From Gemmatimonadaceae bacterium (GTDB lineage Bacteria > Gemmatimonadota > Gemmatimonadetes > Gemmatimonadales > Gemmatimonadaceae), in NCBI GenBank assembly GCA_020851035.1, contig JADZDM010000025.1, positions 186,001 through 250,000 on the forward strand: a DNA stretch of 64,000 bases, written 5' to 3'. Below the pieces are notes generated by a model. The model saw only the letters and a program-made list of their open reading frames with translations, did no database searches and was not told the origin of the DNA. Position 1 is the stretch's first letter, and each line of letters begins with the position of its first letter. Made by a program: the position numbers and the translations under genes. Positions 25,151 to 33,808 of the stretch are shown piece after piece.

Positions 25151-26923
25151 ATGAGCCTCCGCCACTGCCCGCGCAAGGCCGCCCTCACCGCCGCCGCCGC
25201 CTCGATCGTCCTCGCCGCCTGCGGCCGCGGCGCCGTCGCGGGGGGCTCGGCCGGCACCACCGCCGCGGCGCCCGGATCCTACGACATCGTGATCAGCAAC
25301 GGCCACGTCGTCGACGGCACCGGCAACGCCTGGTTTGCCGGCGATGTCGGCATCCGCGGTGACCGGATCGCCACCATCGCACCGGCCGGCGCCCTCGCCC
25401 GTGCACAGGCCACCACCCGCATCGACGCGGCCGGCAAGGTCGTCGCGCCGGGCTTCATCGACATCCAGGGGCAGTCGGTCTTCCAGTTCACCGTCGGTGA
25501 CGGCCGCGTGGTCGGCAAGGTCTCGCAGGGCATCACCACCGAGATCCTCGGCGAGGGCACCACGCCGGCGCCGCTGAACGCCGCGATGGTCGCCCTGCTC
25601 GAGTCGCAGCGCGGCTCGCGCGACGACTCGCTGGCCGCGACGGCGTACGGCACCTTCACCGGCCCGCACGGCTTCGGCCGCTGGCTGGACGCGATGGAGC
25701 AACACGGCACGTCGGTGAACGTGGGCTCGTTCCTCGGGGCCGCCACCGTGCGCGTGTACGCCAAGGGCTACACGCGCGGTGACCCGTCACCCGCGGAGCT
25801 CGACACCATGCGCGCCGTCACGCGCAACGCGATGCAGGACGGTGCCTTCGGGATCGCCAGTGCACTGATCTACCCGCCGGGCAACTTCGCCACCACCGGC
25901 GAGCTGGTGGAGATGGCCAAGGCGATGGCGCCGCTCGGCGGCGTCTACATCACGCACATGCGCTCCGAGGCCGATGGCTACCTCGAGGCCATCGACGAGG
26001 TGCTGCGCATTGGCCGCGAGGGCGGGGTGCCGACCGAGATCTACCACCTGAAGGCCGGCGGCGTGCGCAACTGGCCGAAGGCCGCCCAGGCGGTGGCGAA
26101 GATCGACTCGGCGCGCGCGGCCGGCCAGGACATCGCCGCCGACATGTACCCGTACACCGCCGGCGGCACCTCGCTCTCGGCGTGCACGCCGCCCTGGGCC
26201 ACCGAGGGCGACAAGCTGCTGGACCGGCTGCGCGATCCTGCCACCCGCGCGAAGATCATCGCCGAGATGCAGGCGCCGCGGAACAGCTGGGAGAACCTCT
26301 GCGCACTCGCCACGCCGGCGGGCATCGTCACCGCGGGCTTCGAGCACCCCGACTGGAAGCAGTACGAGGGCAAGCGACTCGCCGAGATCGCCGCCGATCG
26401 CCGGACCGACTGGGCGAACACGATCGTGGACGTGCTGCTTGGCACCGAGGGGCGTGTCGGCATGCTGGTCTTCATGATGTCCGAGCCGAACGTGGAGATG
26501 CAGATGCGGCAGCCGTGGATGAAGTTCGGCACCGATGCCGACGGCCTCGATCCCGACTCCGCGAAGGGCCTGGCCCACCCGCGCTCCTACGGCACCTTCC
26601 CGCGCATCCTCGGGCACTACGTGCGCGAGCGGCGGGTGATGACGCTGGAGGAGGCGGTGCGCAAGATGACCTCCGCGGTGGCGAACCGGCTCTCGATCCG
26701 CGACCGCGGCCAGTTGCGCGAGGGCTTCCTCGCCGACGTGGTGGTCTTCGACCCGGCGACCATCATCGACAACGCCACCTACACCGACCCGCACCGGCTC
26801 TCCACCGGCGTCTCGACGGTGATCGTGAACGGGGTGCGGGTCTGGAGTGACGGAAAGCACACCGGGGCGAAGCCTGGCCGCGTGGTGCGGGGCCCCGGAC
26901 ACATTGCCGCGGTGGCGCGATGA
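25151..26923 (+). CDS. N-acyl-D-amino acid deacylase-like amidohydrolase, lipoprotein
   Basis: Amidohydrolase-superfamily protein of 590 aa close to D-aminoacylases. The N-terminus has a lipobox (SIVLAACGRG), so it is exported. The beta-sandwich begins YDIVISNGHVVDGTGNAWF. Where D-aminoacylases have an HxH metal pair after PGFID, this protein reads IQGQS (residues 105-109). A glutamate (E135) sits near the bridging-ligand position, and the two later histidines THMRSE and IYHLKAGG and the aspartate in GTDADG are kept. The beta-metal site may thus be intact and the alpha site lost. ATG at 25151 starts the operon with no evident ribosome-binding site. Its TGA overlaps the GntR ATG. Confidence 0.85.
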   Translation: MSLRHCPRKAALTAAAASIVLAACGRGAVAGGSAGTTAAAPGSYDIVISNGHVVDGTGNAWFAGDVGIRGDRIATIAPAGALARAQATTRIDAAGKVVAPGFIDIQGQSVFQFTVGDGRVVGKVSQGITTEILGEGTTPAPLNAAMVALLESQRGSRDDSLAATAYGTFTGPHGFGRWLDAMEQHGTSVNVGSFLGAATVRVYAKGYTRGDPSPAELDTMRAVTRNAMQDGAFGIASALIYPPGNFATTGELVEMAKAMAPLGGVYITHMRSEADGYLEAIDEVLRIGREGGVPTEIYHLKAGGVRNWPKAAQAVAKIDSARAAGQDIAADMYPYTAGGTSLSACTPPWATEGDKLLDRLRDPATRAKIIAEMQAPRNSWENLCALATPAGIVTAGFEHPDWKQYEGKRLAEIAADRRTDWANTIVDVLLGTEGRVGMLVFMMSEPNVEMQMRQPWMKFGTDADGLDPDSAKGLAHPRSYGTFPRILGHYVRERRVMTLEEAVRKMTSAVANRLSIRDRGQLREGFLADVVVFDPATIIDNATYTDPHRLSTGVSTVIVNGVRVWSDGKHTGAKPGRVVRGPGHIAAVAR

Positions 26924-27630
26924 AGGCCTCGCCGGCGCCGGCGGCGCGCGGCGCGCGCCCGATGGTGGTCTACCAGACGCTGCGCGCGCGGATCGTGCGC
27001 GGCCAGCTCGCGCCGGGCTCACGCATCGTGGAGACCGACGTGGCGGCGCGGCTGCAGGTCAGCCGCCCACCGGTGCGCGGCGCGCTGCAGCGGCTGCAGC
27101 AGGAAGGGTACATCGTCGACTCGCCGTCGCTGCTGCAGTCGCGCCCGATGGTGGCGCCGCTCACCCGAGAGGATGCGATGGAGCTGTTCTCGATCGTGGC
27201 CGAGATCGAGGGACTCGCGGCGCGCTGTGCGGCGCAGCTCGATGCCGGGCCCCGCGAGCGGCTCGCGACCGCACTGGCGGCACTGAACGATCGCCTCGGG
27301 AAGGCGAGCCGGGCGAAGGTGCCACGGCACGACCTGCTCTACGACCTGGATGAGCGGTTCCACCGCGCCTACGTGACCGCGGCTGCCGGCCCGCGCCTGC
27401 GGGCCCTGCATGACGTGGTGAAGCCGCAGGCCGAGCGCTACGAGCGCCTCTACGTCAGCCTGCTGTCGCGCGGGCTGGCGCCGTCGGTGGCGGAGCATGC
27501 GGCCATCATCCGTGCTATCCGCGCCGGCGATGCCGATGCCGCCCAGCGTGCCGTGCAGGCCAACTGGCGCAACGCCGCCGACCGGCTCGGGCGCGTGATC
27601 TCCTCCGTCGGCGAGCGTGGGCAATGGTGA
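26920..27630 (+). CDS. GntR-family transcriptional regulator with FCD domain
   Basis: DNA-binding regulator of 236 aa. The N-terminal winged helix is typical of GntR (VYQTLRARIVRGQLAPGSR, then VSRPPVRGALQRLQQEGYI). The C-terminal all-helical region matches an FCD effector domain (RFHRAYVTAAAGPRL, EHAAIIRAIRAGDADAA). Its ATG overlaps the stop of the D-aminoacylase-like gene (ATGA), and its own stop overlaps the start of the next gene, so the three are translationally coupled. It probably controls both divergent operons; the effector might be a D-amino acid or N-acyl-amino acid, which is an inference. Confidence 0.9.
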   Translation: MKASPAPAARGARPMVVYQTLRARIVRGQLAPGSRIVETDVAARLQVSRPPVRGALQRLQQEGYIVDSPSLLQSRPMVAPLTREDAMELFSIVAEIEGLAARCAAQLDAGPRERLATALAALNDRLGKASRAKVPRHDLLYDLDERFHRAYVTAAAGPRLRALHDVVKPQAERYERLYVSLLSRGLAPSVAEHAAIIRAIRAGDADAAQRAVQANWRNAADRLGRVISSVGERGQW

Positions 27631-29993
27631 GACGCATGGTGCGCGCTGGCGCGCTCGTCGCGATGGTGTGCGGCGTGGATGTGCTGGCGGCGCAGCGGTC
27701 CCCGGCCGTGATCCCGGCCGCTGGCAGATATGCGCCCGTGGCGACCGCGCTCAGCGCGTTCATCGAGCACGAGATGGCGGTGCAGGGAATCCCGGCGCTC
27801 TCGATTGCGCTGGTGGATGACCAGCAGGTGGTCTGGTCACGCGGGTTCGGCATGGAGGATGCTGCCGCACGCCGCCCCGCGACCGCACGGACCGTGTACC
27901 GCGTGGGGTCGGTGTCGAAGCTCTTCACCGACATCGCCGTCATGCAGCAGGTCGACGCCGGCAGGCTGGACCTCGACGCGCCGGTGCAGCGCTACCTGCC
28001 CGGGTTCACGCCGCGGAATCCGTTCGGCACGCCGGTCACGCTGCGTCACCTGATGTCGCACCATGCCGGCCTCGTACGCGAGCCGCCGGTGGGCCACTAC
28101 TTCGACGACACCGCGCCGAGCCTCGCTGCCACGGTCGCCAGCCTGAATGGCACCTCGCTGGTGGCCGCGCCCGGCACGCTGCACAAGTACTCCAACGCCG
28201 CCATCGCGGTCGTGGGATACGTGCTGGAGCACGACAGCGGCACGCCGTTCGCCGACTACCTCCAGCGGCGGGTGCTGCGCGTGCTCGGCATGGAGTCGAG
28301 TGCGTTCCGGCCGACCGCGGCCCTGTCGGCGCGTGTGCCGCAGGCCGTGATGTGGAACTACCACGACCGCCCCTTCGCGGCGCCGACCTTCCAGCTCGGC
28401 ATGGCACCGGCGGGGAGCATGTACGCCACCATGCCTGACCTGGGGCGCTTCATCAGCATGCTGTTCCGCGATGGTGCCGCGTCGCGCGGGCGGCTGCTGA
28501 AGGCCGGCACCCTCCGGCGGATGTGGGAGCCGCAGTTCGCGCCGCCCGGTGCGACGGTTGGCTCCGGGCTGGGTTTCGGCATCGGGGAGCTGGACGGCGA
28601 GCCCGTCGTCCAGCACGGCGGTGCGATCTACGGCTTTGCCACGCAGCTCACGGCCATGCCGGACGCGAAGCTCGGCGTGGCCGTGAGTGCGGCGAAGGAC
28701 GGCGTCAACGCGCTCACGGCGCGCATCGCGCGCGAGGCGCTGCGGTTGATGCGCGCGGCCCGCGCCGGCACTCCGCTGCCGTCCATCATGCAGACGACGA
28801 TCGTGCCGCCGGCGCTGCTGGAGCGGCTGCGTGGCGACTGGGGGGACGGTGACTCGCTGGTCACGATCGTGGCGCGTGACACGATGGCGAGTGTGTCCGG
28901 CAGCATGCTGGAGATGCAGCTCGGCATGCGCCACTGGCGTGGTGACACGCTGGTCGCCGACGACGGGCTCTCGTTCGGCCGCCGCCTGTGGCTGGACGGC
29001 GACGAGATGCGCCTGGGTGACCGCCGGCTCCGGCGGCGCGCGCGCACCGCCGCACTGCCGCCCGCACCGCCCGCGCACTGGACGGGACTGGTCGGGGAGT
29101 ACGGCTGGGACCACAACGTGCTCTACATCCTCGAGCGCGAGGGCCGGCTGCATGCCCTGATCGAGTGGTTCTTCGACTACCCGCTGACCGAGGTGTCACC
29201 CGATGTGTACGCATTCCCGAACTCGGGGCTGTATGCCGGCGAGCGCATCGAGTTCACCCGGGATGCCCGACGCCGCGGCACCACCGCGCGCGCGGCCGGC
29301 GTGGAGTTCGCACGCCGCCCGATCGTGGGCGAGGATGGCGGGGTGTTCCGCCTCACGCCGCTGAAGCCGGTGGCGGCACTGCAGGCCGCGGCACTCGCCG
29401 TGCAGCCGCCGTCCGAGACGGGCACCTTCCGCGCGCAGGCGCTGACGGAGCTGGTGGCGCTCGATTCCACCATCCGGCTCGACATCCGCTACGCGTCGGA
29501 CCGCAACTTCATGAGCACCCCGTTCTACAGCCAGGCGCGCGCCTTCCTGCAGCGGCCCGCCGCCGAGGCGCTGGTGCGCGCGCATCGCGCGCTGGCGCGC
29601 CAGGGCTACGGACTGCTGATCCACGACGGGTACCGGCCGTGGTACGTGACGAAGATGTTCTGGGACGGCACGCCGCCGGACAAGCACGACTTCGTGGCGG
29701 ATCCGGCGTCGGGGTCACGGCACAACCGCGGGTGTGCCGTGGACCTGACGCTGTTCGACCTGCGCACCGGCGAGCCGGTGATGATGACCGGCGGCTACGA
29801 CGAGATGTCGGACCGCTCGTATCCGCAGTACCCAGGCGGGACGTCACGCCAGCGGGCACTGCGCGAGATCCTGCGGGCCGCGATGGAAGCCGAGGGATTC
29901 AGCGTGTTCGCGGCCGAGTGGTGGCACTTCGACTACAAGGACTGGCGGTCGTACCGCATCGGCAATGCGCGGTTCGAGGATCTTTCGCGGTAG
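27624..29993 (+). CDS. Fusion of beta-lactamase-family serine hydrolase and VanX-type D-Ala-D-Ala dipeptidase
   Basis: Two enzymes in one 789-aa exported protein. Signal peptide: GALVAMVCGVDVLAAQ. Domain 1 (about 36-380) is class C beta-lactamase/DD-peptidase-like, with SVSK at 96-99, YSN at 189-191 and an HGG motif (VVQHGGAIYG). A beta-rich linker region follows (about 390-590). Domain 2 (about 595-789) is a VanX/DdpX D,D-dipeptidase: R671 in GYRPW, the zinc motif SRHNRGCAVD with H700 and D707, and E765/H768 in EWWHF. All catalytic residues of both domains are kept. Domain 1 would act on peptide or amide substrates and domain 2 would cleave D-Ala-D-Ala. The ATG overlaps the GntR stop. Degradation of D-dipeptides fits the cluster better than vancomycin resistance, because no vanH/vanA genes are seen. 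Confidence 0.88.
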   Translation: MVRRMVRAGALVAMVCGVDVLAAQRSPAVIPAAGRYAPVATALSAFIEHEMAVQGIPALSIALVDDQQVVWSRGFGMEDAAARRPATARTVYRVGSVSKLFTDIAVMQQVDAGRLDLDAPVQRYLPGFTPRNPFGTPVTLRHLMSHHAGLVREPPVGHYFDDTAPSLAATVASLNGTSLVAAPGTLHKYSNAAIAVVGYVLEHDSGTPFADYLQRRVLRVLGMESSAFRPTAALSARVPQAVMWNYHDRPFAAPTFQLGMAPAGSMYATMPDLGRFISMLFRDGAASRGRLLKAGTLRRMWEPQFAPPGATVGSGLGFGIGELDGEPVVQHGGAIYGFATQLTAMPDAKLGVAVSAAKDGVNALTARIAREALRLMRAARAGTPLPSIMQTTIVPPALLERLRGDWGDGDSLVTIVARDTMASVSGSMLEMQLGMRHWRGDTLVADDGLSFGRRLWLDGDEMRLGDRRLRRRARTAALPPAPPAHWTGLVGEYGWDHNVLYILEREGRLHALIEWFFDYPLTEVSPDVYAFPNSGLYAGERIEFTRDARRRGTTARAAGVEFARRPIVGEDGGVFRLTPLKPVAALQAAALAVQPPSETGTFRAQALTELVALDSTIRLDIRYASDRNFMSTPFYSQARAFLQRPAAEALVRAHRALARQGYGLLIHDGYRPWYVTKMFWDGTPPDKHDFVADPASGSRHNRGCAVDLTLFDLRTGEPVMMTGGYDEMSDRSYPQYPGGTSRQRALREILRAAMEAEGFSVFAAEWWHFDYKDWRSYRIGNARFEDLSR

Positions 29994-30035
29994 CCTGGAT
30001 CGGTGTCGTGCTCGGATCGGAACAGGGGTTCACGA

Positions 30036-30065
30036 ACCGCGTTGTCGAGGCCCGCAGAACGCGGT
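30036..30065. terminator. Hairpin between convergent genes
   Basis: ACCGCGTT (30036-30043) is the perfect reverse complement of AACGCGGT (30058-30065). It lies in the 85-bp gap between the stop codons of the beta-lactamase-VanX gene and the M20 peptidase gene, where a bidirectional terminator is expected. No U-tract is present. Confidence 0.45.
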
Positions 30066-30078
30066 CGTTCGAATGACG

Positions 30079-31365
30079 CTACGGGATGATGGCCGGCCGT
30101 CCGGACGACGACGACACACCGGACAGTGTCGCGACGACGAGTGCGACGTACTGCGGGCCGAGCCAGCCGTTCGGGCCGTCGGCGTAGGTCTCGGTCGTGG
30201 AGTGCGCGTCCAGGCCGCGGCCGCCGGCGCTGAGCGTGATGGCGGGGATGCCCAGCGCGATCGGCACGTTGGAGTCGGTGCTGCCGATGCCGGGCGTGAC
30301 GGGGAAGCCGAGCACCTTGCCCGCCGCCACCGCGATGCGCACGACGCGCGCGCTGTCCGGCTGGCCGCCGGCGGGGCGGAGGCCCATGGTGTCGATGGTC
30401 ACCGTGAGCGGCACCTTGCTGTTGGGCCAGCGCGCACGCTCCTCGGTCAGTGCGGCCTGCACGGCCGCCTTGAACTTCGCATCGATCTCCGCCAGCGACG
30501 CGGCACTCTCGGAGCGCATGTCGATCTCCACCGCCCCGATCGCGGGGATGCTGTTCACCGAGGTGCCGCCGCTCACCACGCTCGCGCTGAACGTGGTCTT
30601 CGGTGTGGCCGGCACGGTGAACTCCGACATCTTCGCGATCAGGCGCCCCATCGCGTGGATGGGATTGGGCATGCCGAACGCGCCGTAGCTGTGCCCGCCC
30701 GGGCCGCGGTACGAGACCTTGTATCGGTTGCTGCCGACGGCGCCGCTGGTGGCACCGAATCCGGTGCCGTCCACCGAGATGAAGTAGTCGATCTTGCCCT
30801 TCAACTCGCCGTTGAACAGCGCCCGCACGCCGCGGAGGTTGCCCGGGCCTTCCTCGCCGACGGTGCCGACGACGTAGACCATGCCCGCCGTGCGCACGCT
30901 GGCGGCGCGGAGGCCCTTCACCACGGCCAGCACGGTGGCGAGTCCGCGGCAGTCGTCACCGATGCCGGCGCCGGACAGCGTGGTGCCACGCGCCTCGGTG
31001 CTGTCACGCTTCACCGTCACGTCGGTGCCCTCGGGAAACACCGTGTCGAGGTGTGCCGAGAGCACGACGGTGGGCCCGGTGCCCGTGCCTGGCCGCTCGC
31101 CGATCACGTTGCCTTCCGCATCCATGTGCACGTTCGCGATGCCAAGCGCCTCGAGGCGTCGCTTGAACTCGGCGGCACGCACAGCCTCCTTGAACGGCGG
31201 CGCGGGGATCTGGCAAATGGACGTCTGCTGGTCGAGCGTCCATGCATTGTCGGCCCGGATGGCGGCCAGCGCATTCCGGATCGCGGCATTGCCGGACGGG
31301 ATGCTGATGGCCTGCGCCTGTGCCGCCGTGGCGAGGAGCAGCGGGAGGCAGGTCTTCCGGATCAT
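30079..31365 (-). CDS. Secreted M20-family peptidase (tripeptidase T/M20B-like)
   Basis: Metallopeptidase of 428 aa with a signal peptide (IRKTCLPLLLATAAQAQA). ATG at 31363-31365 is chosen because of it; the frame extends far upstream without such a signal. Metal-binding motifs are LSAHLDTVFP, SGAGIGDDCRGLA, VGTVGEEGPGNLRG and GSTDSNVP, and the lid/dimerisation domain starts at VSYRGPGGHSYGAF. The layout is that of M20 peptidases related to tripeptidase T. It ends against the D-amino acid cluster and could supply or finish peptides, but it is transcribed toward the cluster, not with it. Confidence 0.88.
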   Translation of the reverse strand: MIRKTCLPLLLATAAQAQAISIPSGNAAIRNALAAIRADNAWTLDQQTSICQIPAPPFKEAVRAAEFKRRLEALGIANVHMDAEGNVIGERPGTGTGPTVVLSAHLDTVFPEGTDVTVKRDSTEARGTTLSGAGIGDDCRGLATVLAVVKGLRAASVRTAGMVYVVGTVGEEGPGNLRGVRALFNGELKGKIDYFISVDGTGFGATSGAVGSNRYKVSYRGPGGHSYGAFGMPNPIHAMGRLIAKMSEFTVPATPKTTFSASVVSGGTSVNSIPAIGAVEIDMRSESAASLAEIDAKFKAAVQAALTEERARWPNSKVPLTVTIDTMGLRPAGGQPDSARVVRIAVAAGKVLGFPVTPGIGSTDSNVPIALGIPAITLSAGGRGLDAHSTTETYADGPNGWLGPQYVALVVATLSGVSSSSGRPAIIP

Positions 31366-31403
31366 GGGCGTGAGGGGCAGGGGGTGAACGACCGGCGCCG
31401 GCC

Positions 31404-31838
31404 TCAGAGACCGTGGTAGATCGCGAGGTACGCGGCGAGGCCGCCGAGCAGCGGGACGAGCAGGTAGATCGGGCGTGCCAGTACCGGGATACGATACGGC
31501 AGGATCGAGAGCAGCGCGACGATCACCCAGATGCCGATCTTCGCCCAGAGCCACCCGGGGATCCCGTTCGCCATCACCCCAAGGCGGGCGGCCTGGCCGA
31601 ATCCGCCGGCGATCACGATCAACATGCCCAGTCCGAAAACACCGGCGGTGAGGCCGCGGGTGCGCGCGGTGGCCTTGGTGCCCCCATTCGCGGCGTGGAT
31701 CGCGATCCCGCCGAGCGAGGTCATGGCGAGGAACATGCCGAGCAGGTGCAGATACTTGTAGAACGGCAGCGTCCGGAAGAACGGCAGTGCCGCCGTGGCG
31801 GCAGCGGCGGTGTCTTGCAGCATCGCGAGCAGAGTCAT
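31404..31838 (-). CDS. Small four-helix membrane protein, unknown
   Basis: Predicted 144-aa inner-membrane protein. Four hydrophobic segments are visible: YLHLLGMFLAMTSLGGIAI, AGVFGLGMLIVIAGGF, WLWAKIGIWVIVALLSIL and IYLLVPLLGGLAAYLAI. ATG at 31836-31838 is used because the upstream extension is rich in R, P and H and looks like non-coding sequence. I do not recognise the family beyond a general resemblance to small haem-copper or SirB-like membrane proteins, which is not strong enough to name it. It is 38 bp downstream-strand of the M20 peptidase start and may be its first partner. Confidence 0.6.
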   Translation of the reverse strand: MTLLAMLQDTAAAATAALPFFRTLPFYKYLHLLGMFLAMTSLGGIAIHAANGGTKATARTRGLTAGVFGLGMLIVIAGGFGQAARLGVMANGIPGWLWAKIGIWVIVALLSILPYRIPVLARPIYLLVPLLGGLAAYLAIYHGL

Positions 31839-32027
31839 GGAGTGCCCTGGGGGGTGAGCGTGCGGCAGCCTGCCTGGCGCGCGCGGGCCAGCGGCCGGCC
31901 GGTGCCGGGTCCGGGATGGACGGATGCCGGCTCGCGCACGCGTGGTGCGGTGGGCCGGCATCGGGTGTGACGGGCCAAGACTACGGTGCGGCCGGGCGGC
32001 GGGCAATCCGATTGCCGCGCCCCGGTC

Positions 32028-32052
32028 ACGGTACCAGTCCCAGTGGTGCCGT
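32028..32052 (-). terminator. Hairpin after ychF
   Basis: ACGGTACCA (32028-32036) pairs with TGGTGCCGT (32044-32052), one G-T wobble, around a 7-nt loop, 24 nt past the ychF stop codon. A second small hairpin, GGCAAT/ATTGCC (32002-32016), lies just beyond. Neither has a U-tract. Otherwise the 237-bp stretch 31839-32075 holds nothing I can identify. Confidence 0.4.
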
Positions 32053-32075
32053 CCGTGGCCGTGGTGCCGCGTTCG

Positions 32076-33176
32076 TCAGACGTTGAAGCGGAACAGCAGC
32101 ACGTCGCCGTCGTGCACGACGTACTCCTTGCCTTCCGATCGCACCGCCCCGTTCTCCTTCGCGCCCTTCCATCCCTTGAAGCGCACGAAGTCGTCGAACC
32201 CCGCGGTCTCGGCGCGGATGAAGCCCTTCTCGAAGTCGGTGTGGATCACGGCGGCGGCCTTCGGGGCGGTGTCGCCGCGGTGAATCGTCCACGCGCGCAC
32301 TTCCTGCTCGCCGGCGGTGAAGTAGGTCTGCAGCCCGAGCAGGTGATAGCCGGCGTGGATGAGGCGATCGAGCCCCGCGCTCTCGAGGCCGAGCGAGGCC
32401 AGGAACTCCTGCTTTTCCTCGGGCGCGAGCTCGGCCAGCTCGGCCTCGATGCGCGCCGAGAAGGGCACCACGTCGGCCACTTCGTCCGACGCGCCGATGG
32501 CGGCGCGCAGCGCGTCGACGTGCGCGCCGTGCCCGGTCGCGAGTTCGTCGTCGGTCACGTTCGCGGCATAGAGCACCGGCTTCACGGTGAGCAACATCAG
32601 CGGCTCGAGCAGGAGGAGTTCCTCCTTGCTCAGCCCCGCGCGGCGCACCGGCACGCCGGCCTGCAGCGTGGCGAGGGCCTTCTGCAGCGCGGGCAGCTCG
32701 GCGATGGCGTCCTTGTCACCGCTCTTCGCGATCCGCTGCTGCTTGTCGAGGCGCTTCTCGACGCTCGAGATGTCGGCGAAGCAGAGCTCGAAGTCGATCA
32801 CGTCGCGGTCGCGCACCGGGTCCACGCCGCCCATCACGTGCGTGATGTCGTCGTCGTCGAAGCAGCGGATGACGTGCACGATGGCGTCGGTCTCGCGGAT
32901 GTTGGCGAGGAACTTGTTGCCCAGGCCCTCACCCTGCGCGGCGCCCTTCACCAGGCCGGCGATGTCCACGAACTGCACGACCGCAGGCACGGTGCGCTTC
33001 GGCTGCACGACGACGGCGAGCGCGTCGAGGCGCGGGTCGGGCACCTCCACCATGCCGACGTTCGGCTCGACGGTGCAGAACGGGTAGTTCGCGGCCTCCG
33101 CCTTGGCGGCGGTGAGGGCATTGAACAGGGTGGACTTGCCGACGTTCGGGAGGCCGACGATGCCGAGCTTCAGCAC
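32076..33176 (-). CDS. ychF: Redox-regulated ribosome-binding ATPase YchF
   Basis: OBG-family P-loop protein that binds ribosomes and prefers ATP over GTP. At 366 aa it is full length. The N-terminal G domain has GLPNVGKSTLFNALT (P-loop), FVDIAGLVKGAAQGEGLGNKF, whose DIAGLVKGA is the G3 region, and NVTDDELATG in the YchF-specific G4 region. The C-terminal TGS domain is visible (GLQTYFTAGEQEVRAWTI). The start is GTG at 33174-33176. It is the last gene of the prs-rplY-pth-ychF series, a conserved order. Confidence 0.97.
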   Translation of the reverse strand: MLKLGIVGLPNVGKSTLFNALTAAKAEAANYPFCTVEPNVGMVEVPDPRLDALAVVVQPKRTVPAVVQFVDIAGLVKGAAQGEGLGNKFLANIRETDAIVHVIRCFDDDDITHVMGGVDPVRDRDVIDFELCFADISSVEKRLDKQQRIAKSGDKDAIAELPALQKALATLQAGVPVRRAGLSKEELLLLEPLMLLTVKPVLYAANVTDDELATGHGAHVDALRAAIGASDEVADVVPFSARIEAELAELAPEEKQEFLASLGLESAGLDRLIHAGYHLLGLQTYFTAGEQEVRAWTIHRGDTAPKAAAVIHTDFEKGFIRAETAGFDDFVRFKGWKGAKENGAVRSEGKEYVVHDGDVLLFRFNV

Positions 33177-33204
33177 AGGATGGATCGGAGAGGGGAAGGG
33201 ACGC

Positions 33205-33795
33205 TCACGGCGCGGTGGGCGGCGGTGGGTTGAACTTATTCATCATGGCCGTGATTCCCTCACGGACCCAGCACTCGCAGGCCTCGCCGATGCGCGGCAG
33301 TGCGGCCTCCATGAACTCCGCCTCCTCACGGCCGAACTGGCCGAGCACGAAGTCGGAGAGGTTGCCGACGCTGGCGCGCGGATGGAGCGGGGCGACGCCG
33401 ATGCGGAGGCGCGGGTAGCCGGTGGAGCCCACGTGCGCCTGCACCGACTTGAGGCCGTTGTGCCCGCCGGCACTGCCGCTGGGGCGCGTGCGCATCGCGG
33501 CGAAGGGCAGGGCCACCTCGTCCACGAGCACCAGCAGGTCTGCCGCCGGGTCCCAGCCTGGCCGGGTGAGGAACGGCTTGAGGACCTCGCCGCTGAGGTT
33601 CATGTACGTCTGCGGCTTGACCAGCTTCACGACCTCGTCGCCGACGCGGGCGGTGGCGACCATCGCCTTGCCGTCCTTCGTCCAGCCGTCGGTGTTCCAC
33701 CGGCGCGCGAGGTGGTCCAGCACCCACCAGCCGATGTTGTGCCGGGTGCGCTCGTACTCCCTGCCGGGATTGCCGAGACCGAGGAAGACTTTCAT
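33205..33795 (-). CDS. pth: Peptidyl-tRNA hydrolase
   Basis: Hydrolyses the ester bond of peptidyl-tRNAs that fall off the ribosome. The 196-aa sequence has the signatures VFLGLGNPGREYERTRHNIGW, in which GLGNPG and TRHNIG hold the catalytic His, then QTYMNLSGE, VLVDEVALPF and GSAGGHNGLKS. The start ATG at 33793-33795 follows a strong hairpin, 13 nt away. It lies between rplY and ychF as in many bacteria. Confidence 0.97.
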   Translation of the reverse strand: MKVFLGLGNPGREYERTRHNIGWWVLDHLARRWNTDGWTKDGKAMVATARVGDEVVKLVKPQTYMNLSGEVLKPFLTRPGWDPAADLLVLVDEVALPFAAMRTRPSGSAGGHNGLKSVQAHVGSTGYPRLRIGVAPLHPRASVGNLSDFVLGQFGREEAEFMEAALPRIGEACECWVREGITAMMNKFNPPPPTAP

Positions 33796-33808
33796 GCGGG
33801 GAAACGAG

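Noticed and set aside
27624-29993. Vancomycin-resistance operon
   Set aside because: Only the VanX-type domain is present; vanH, vanA, vanR and vanS are missing, and the neighbours are D-amino acid catabolic genes.
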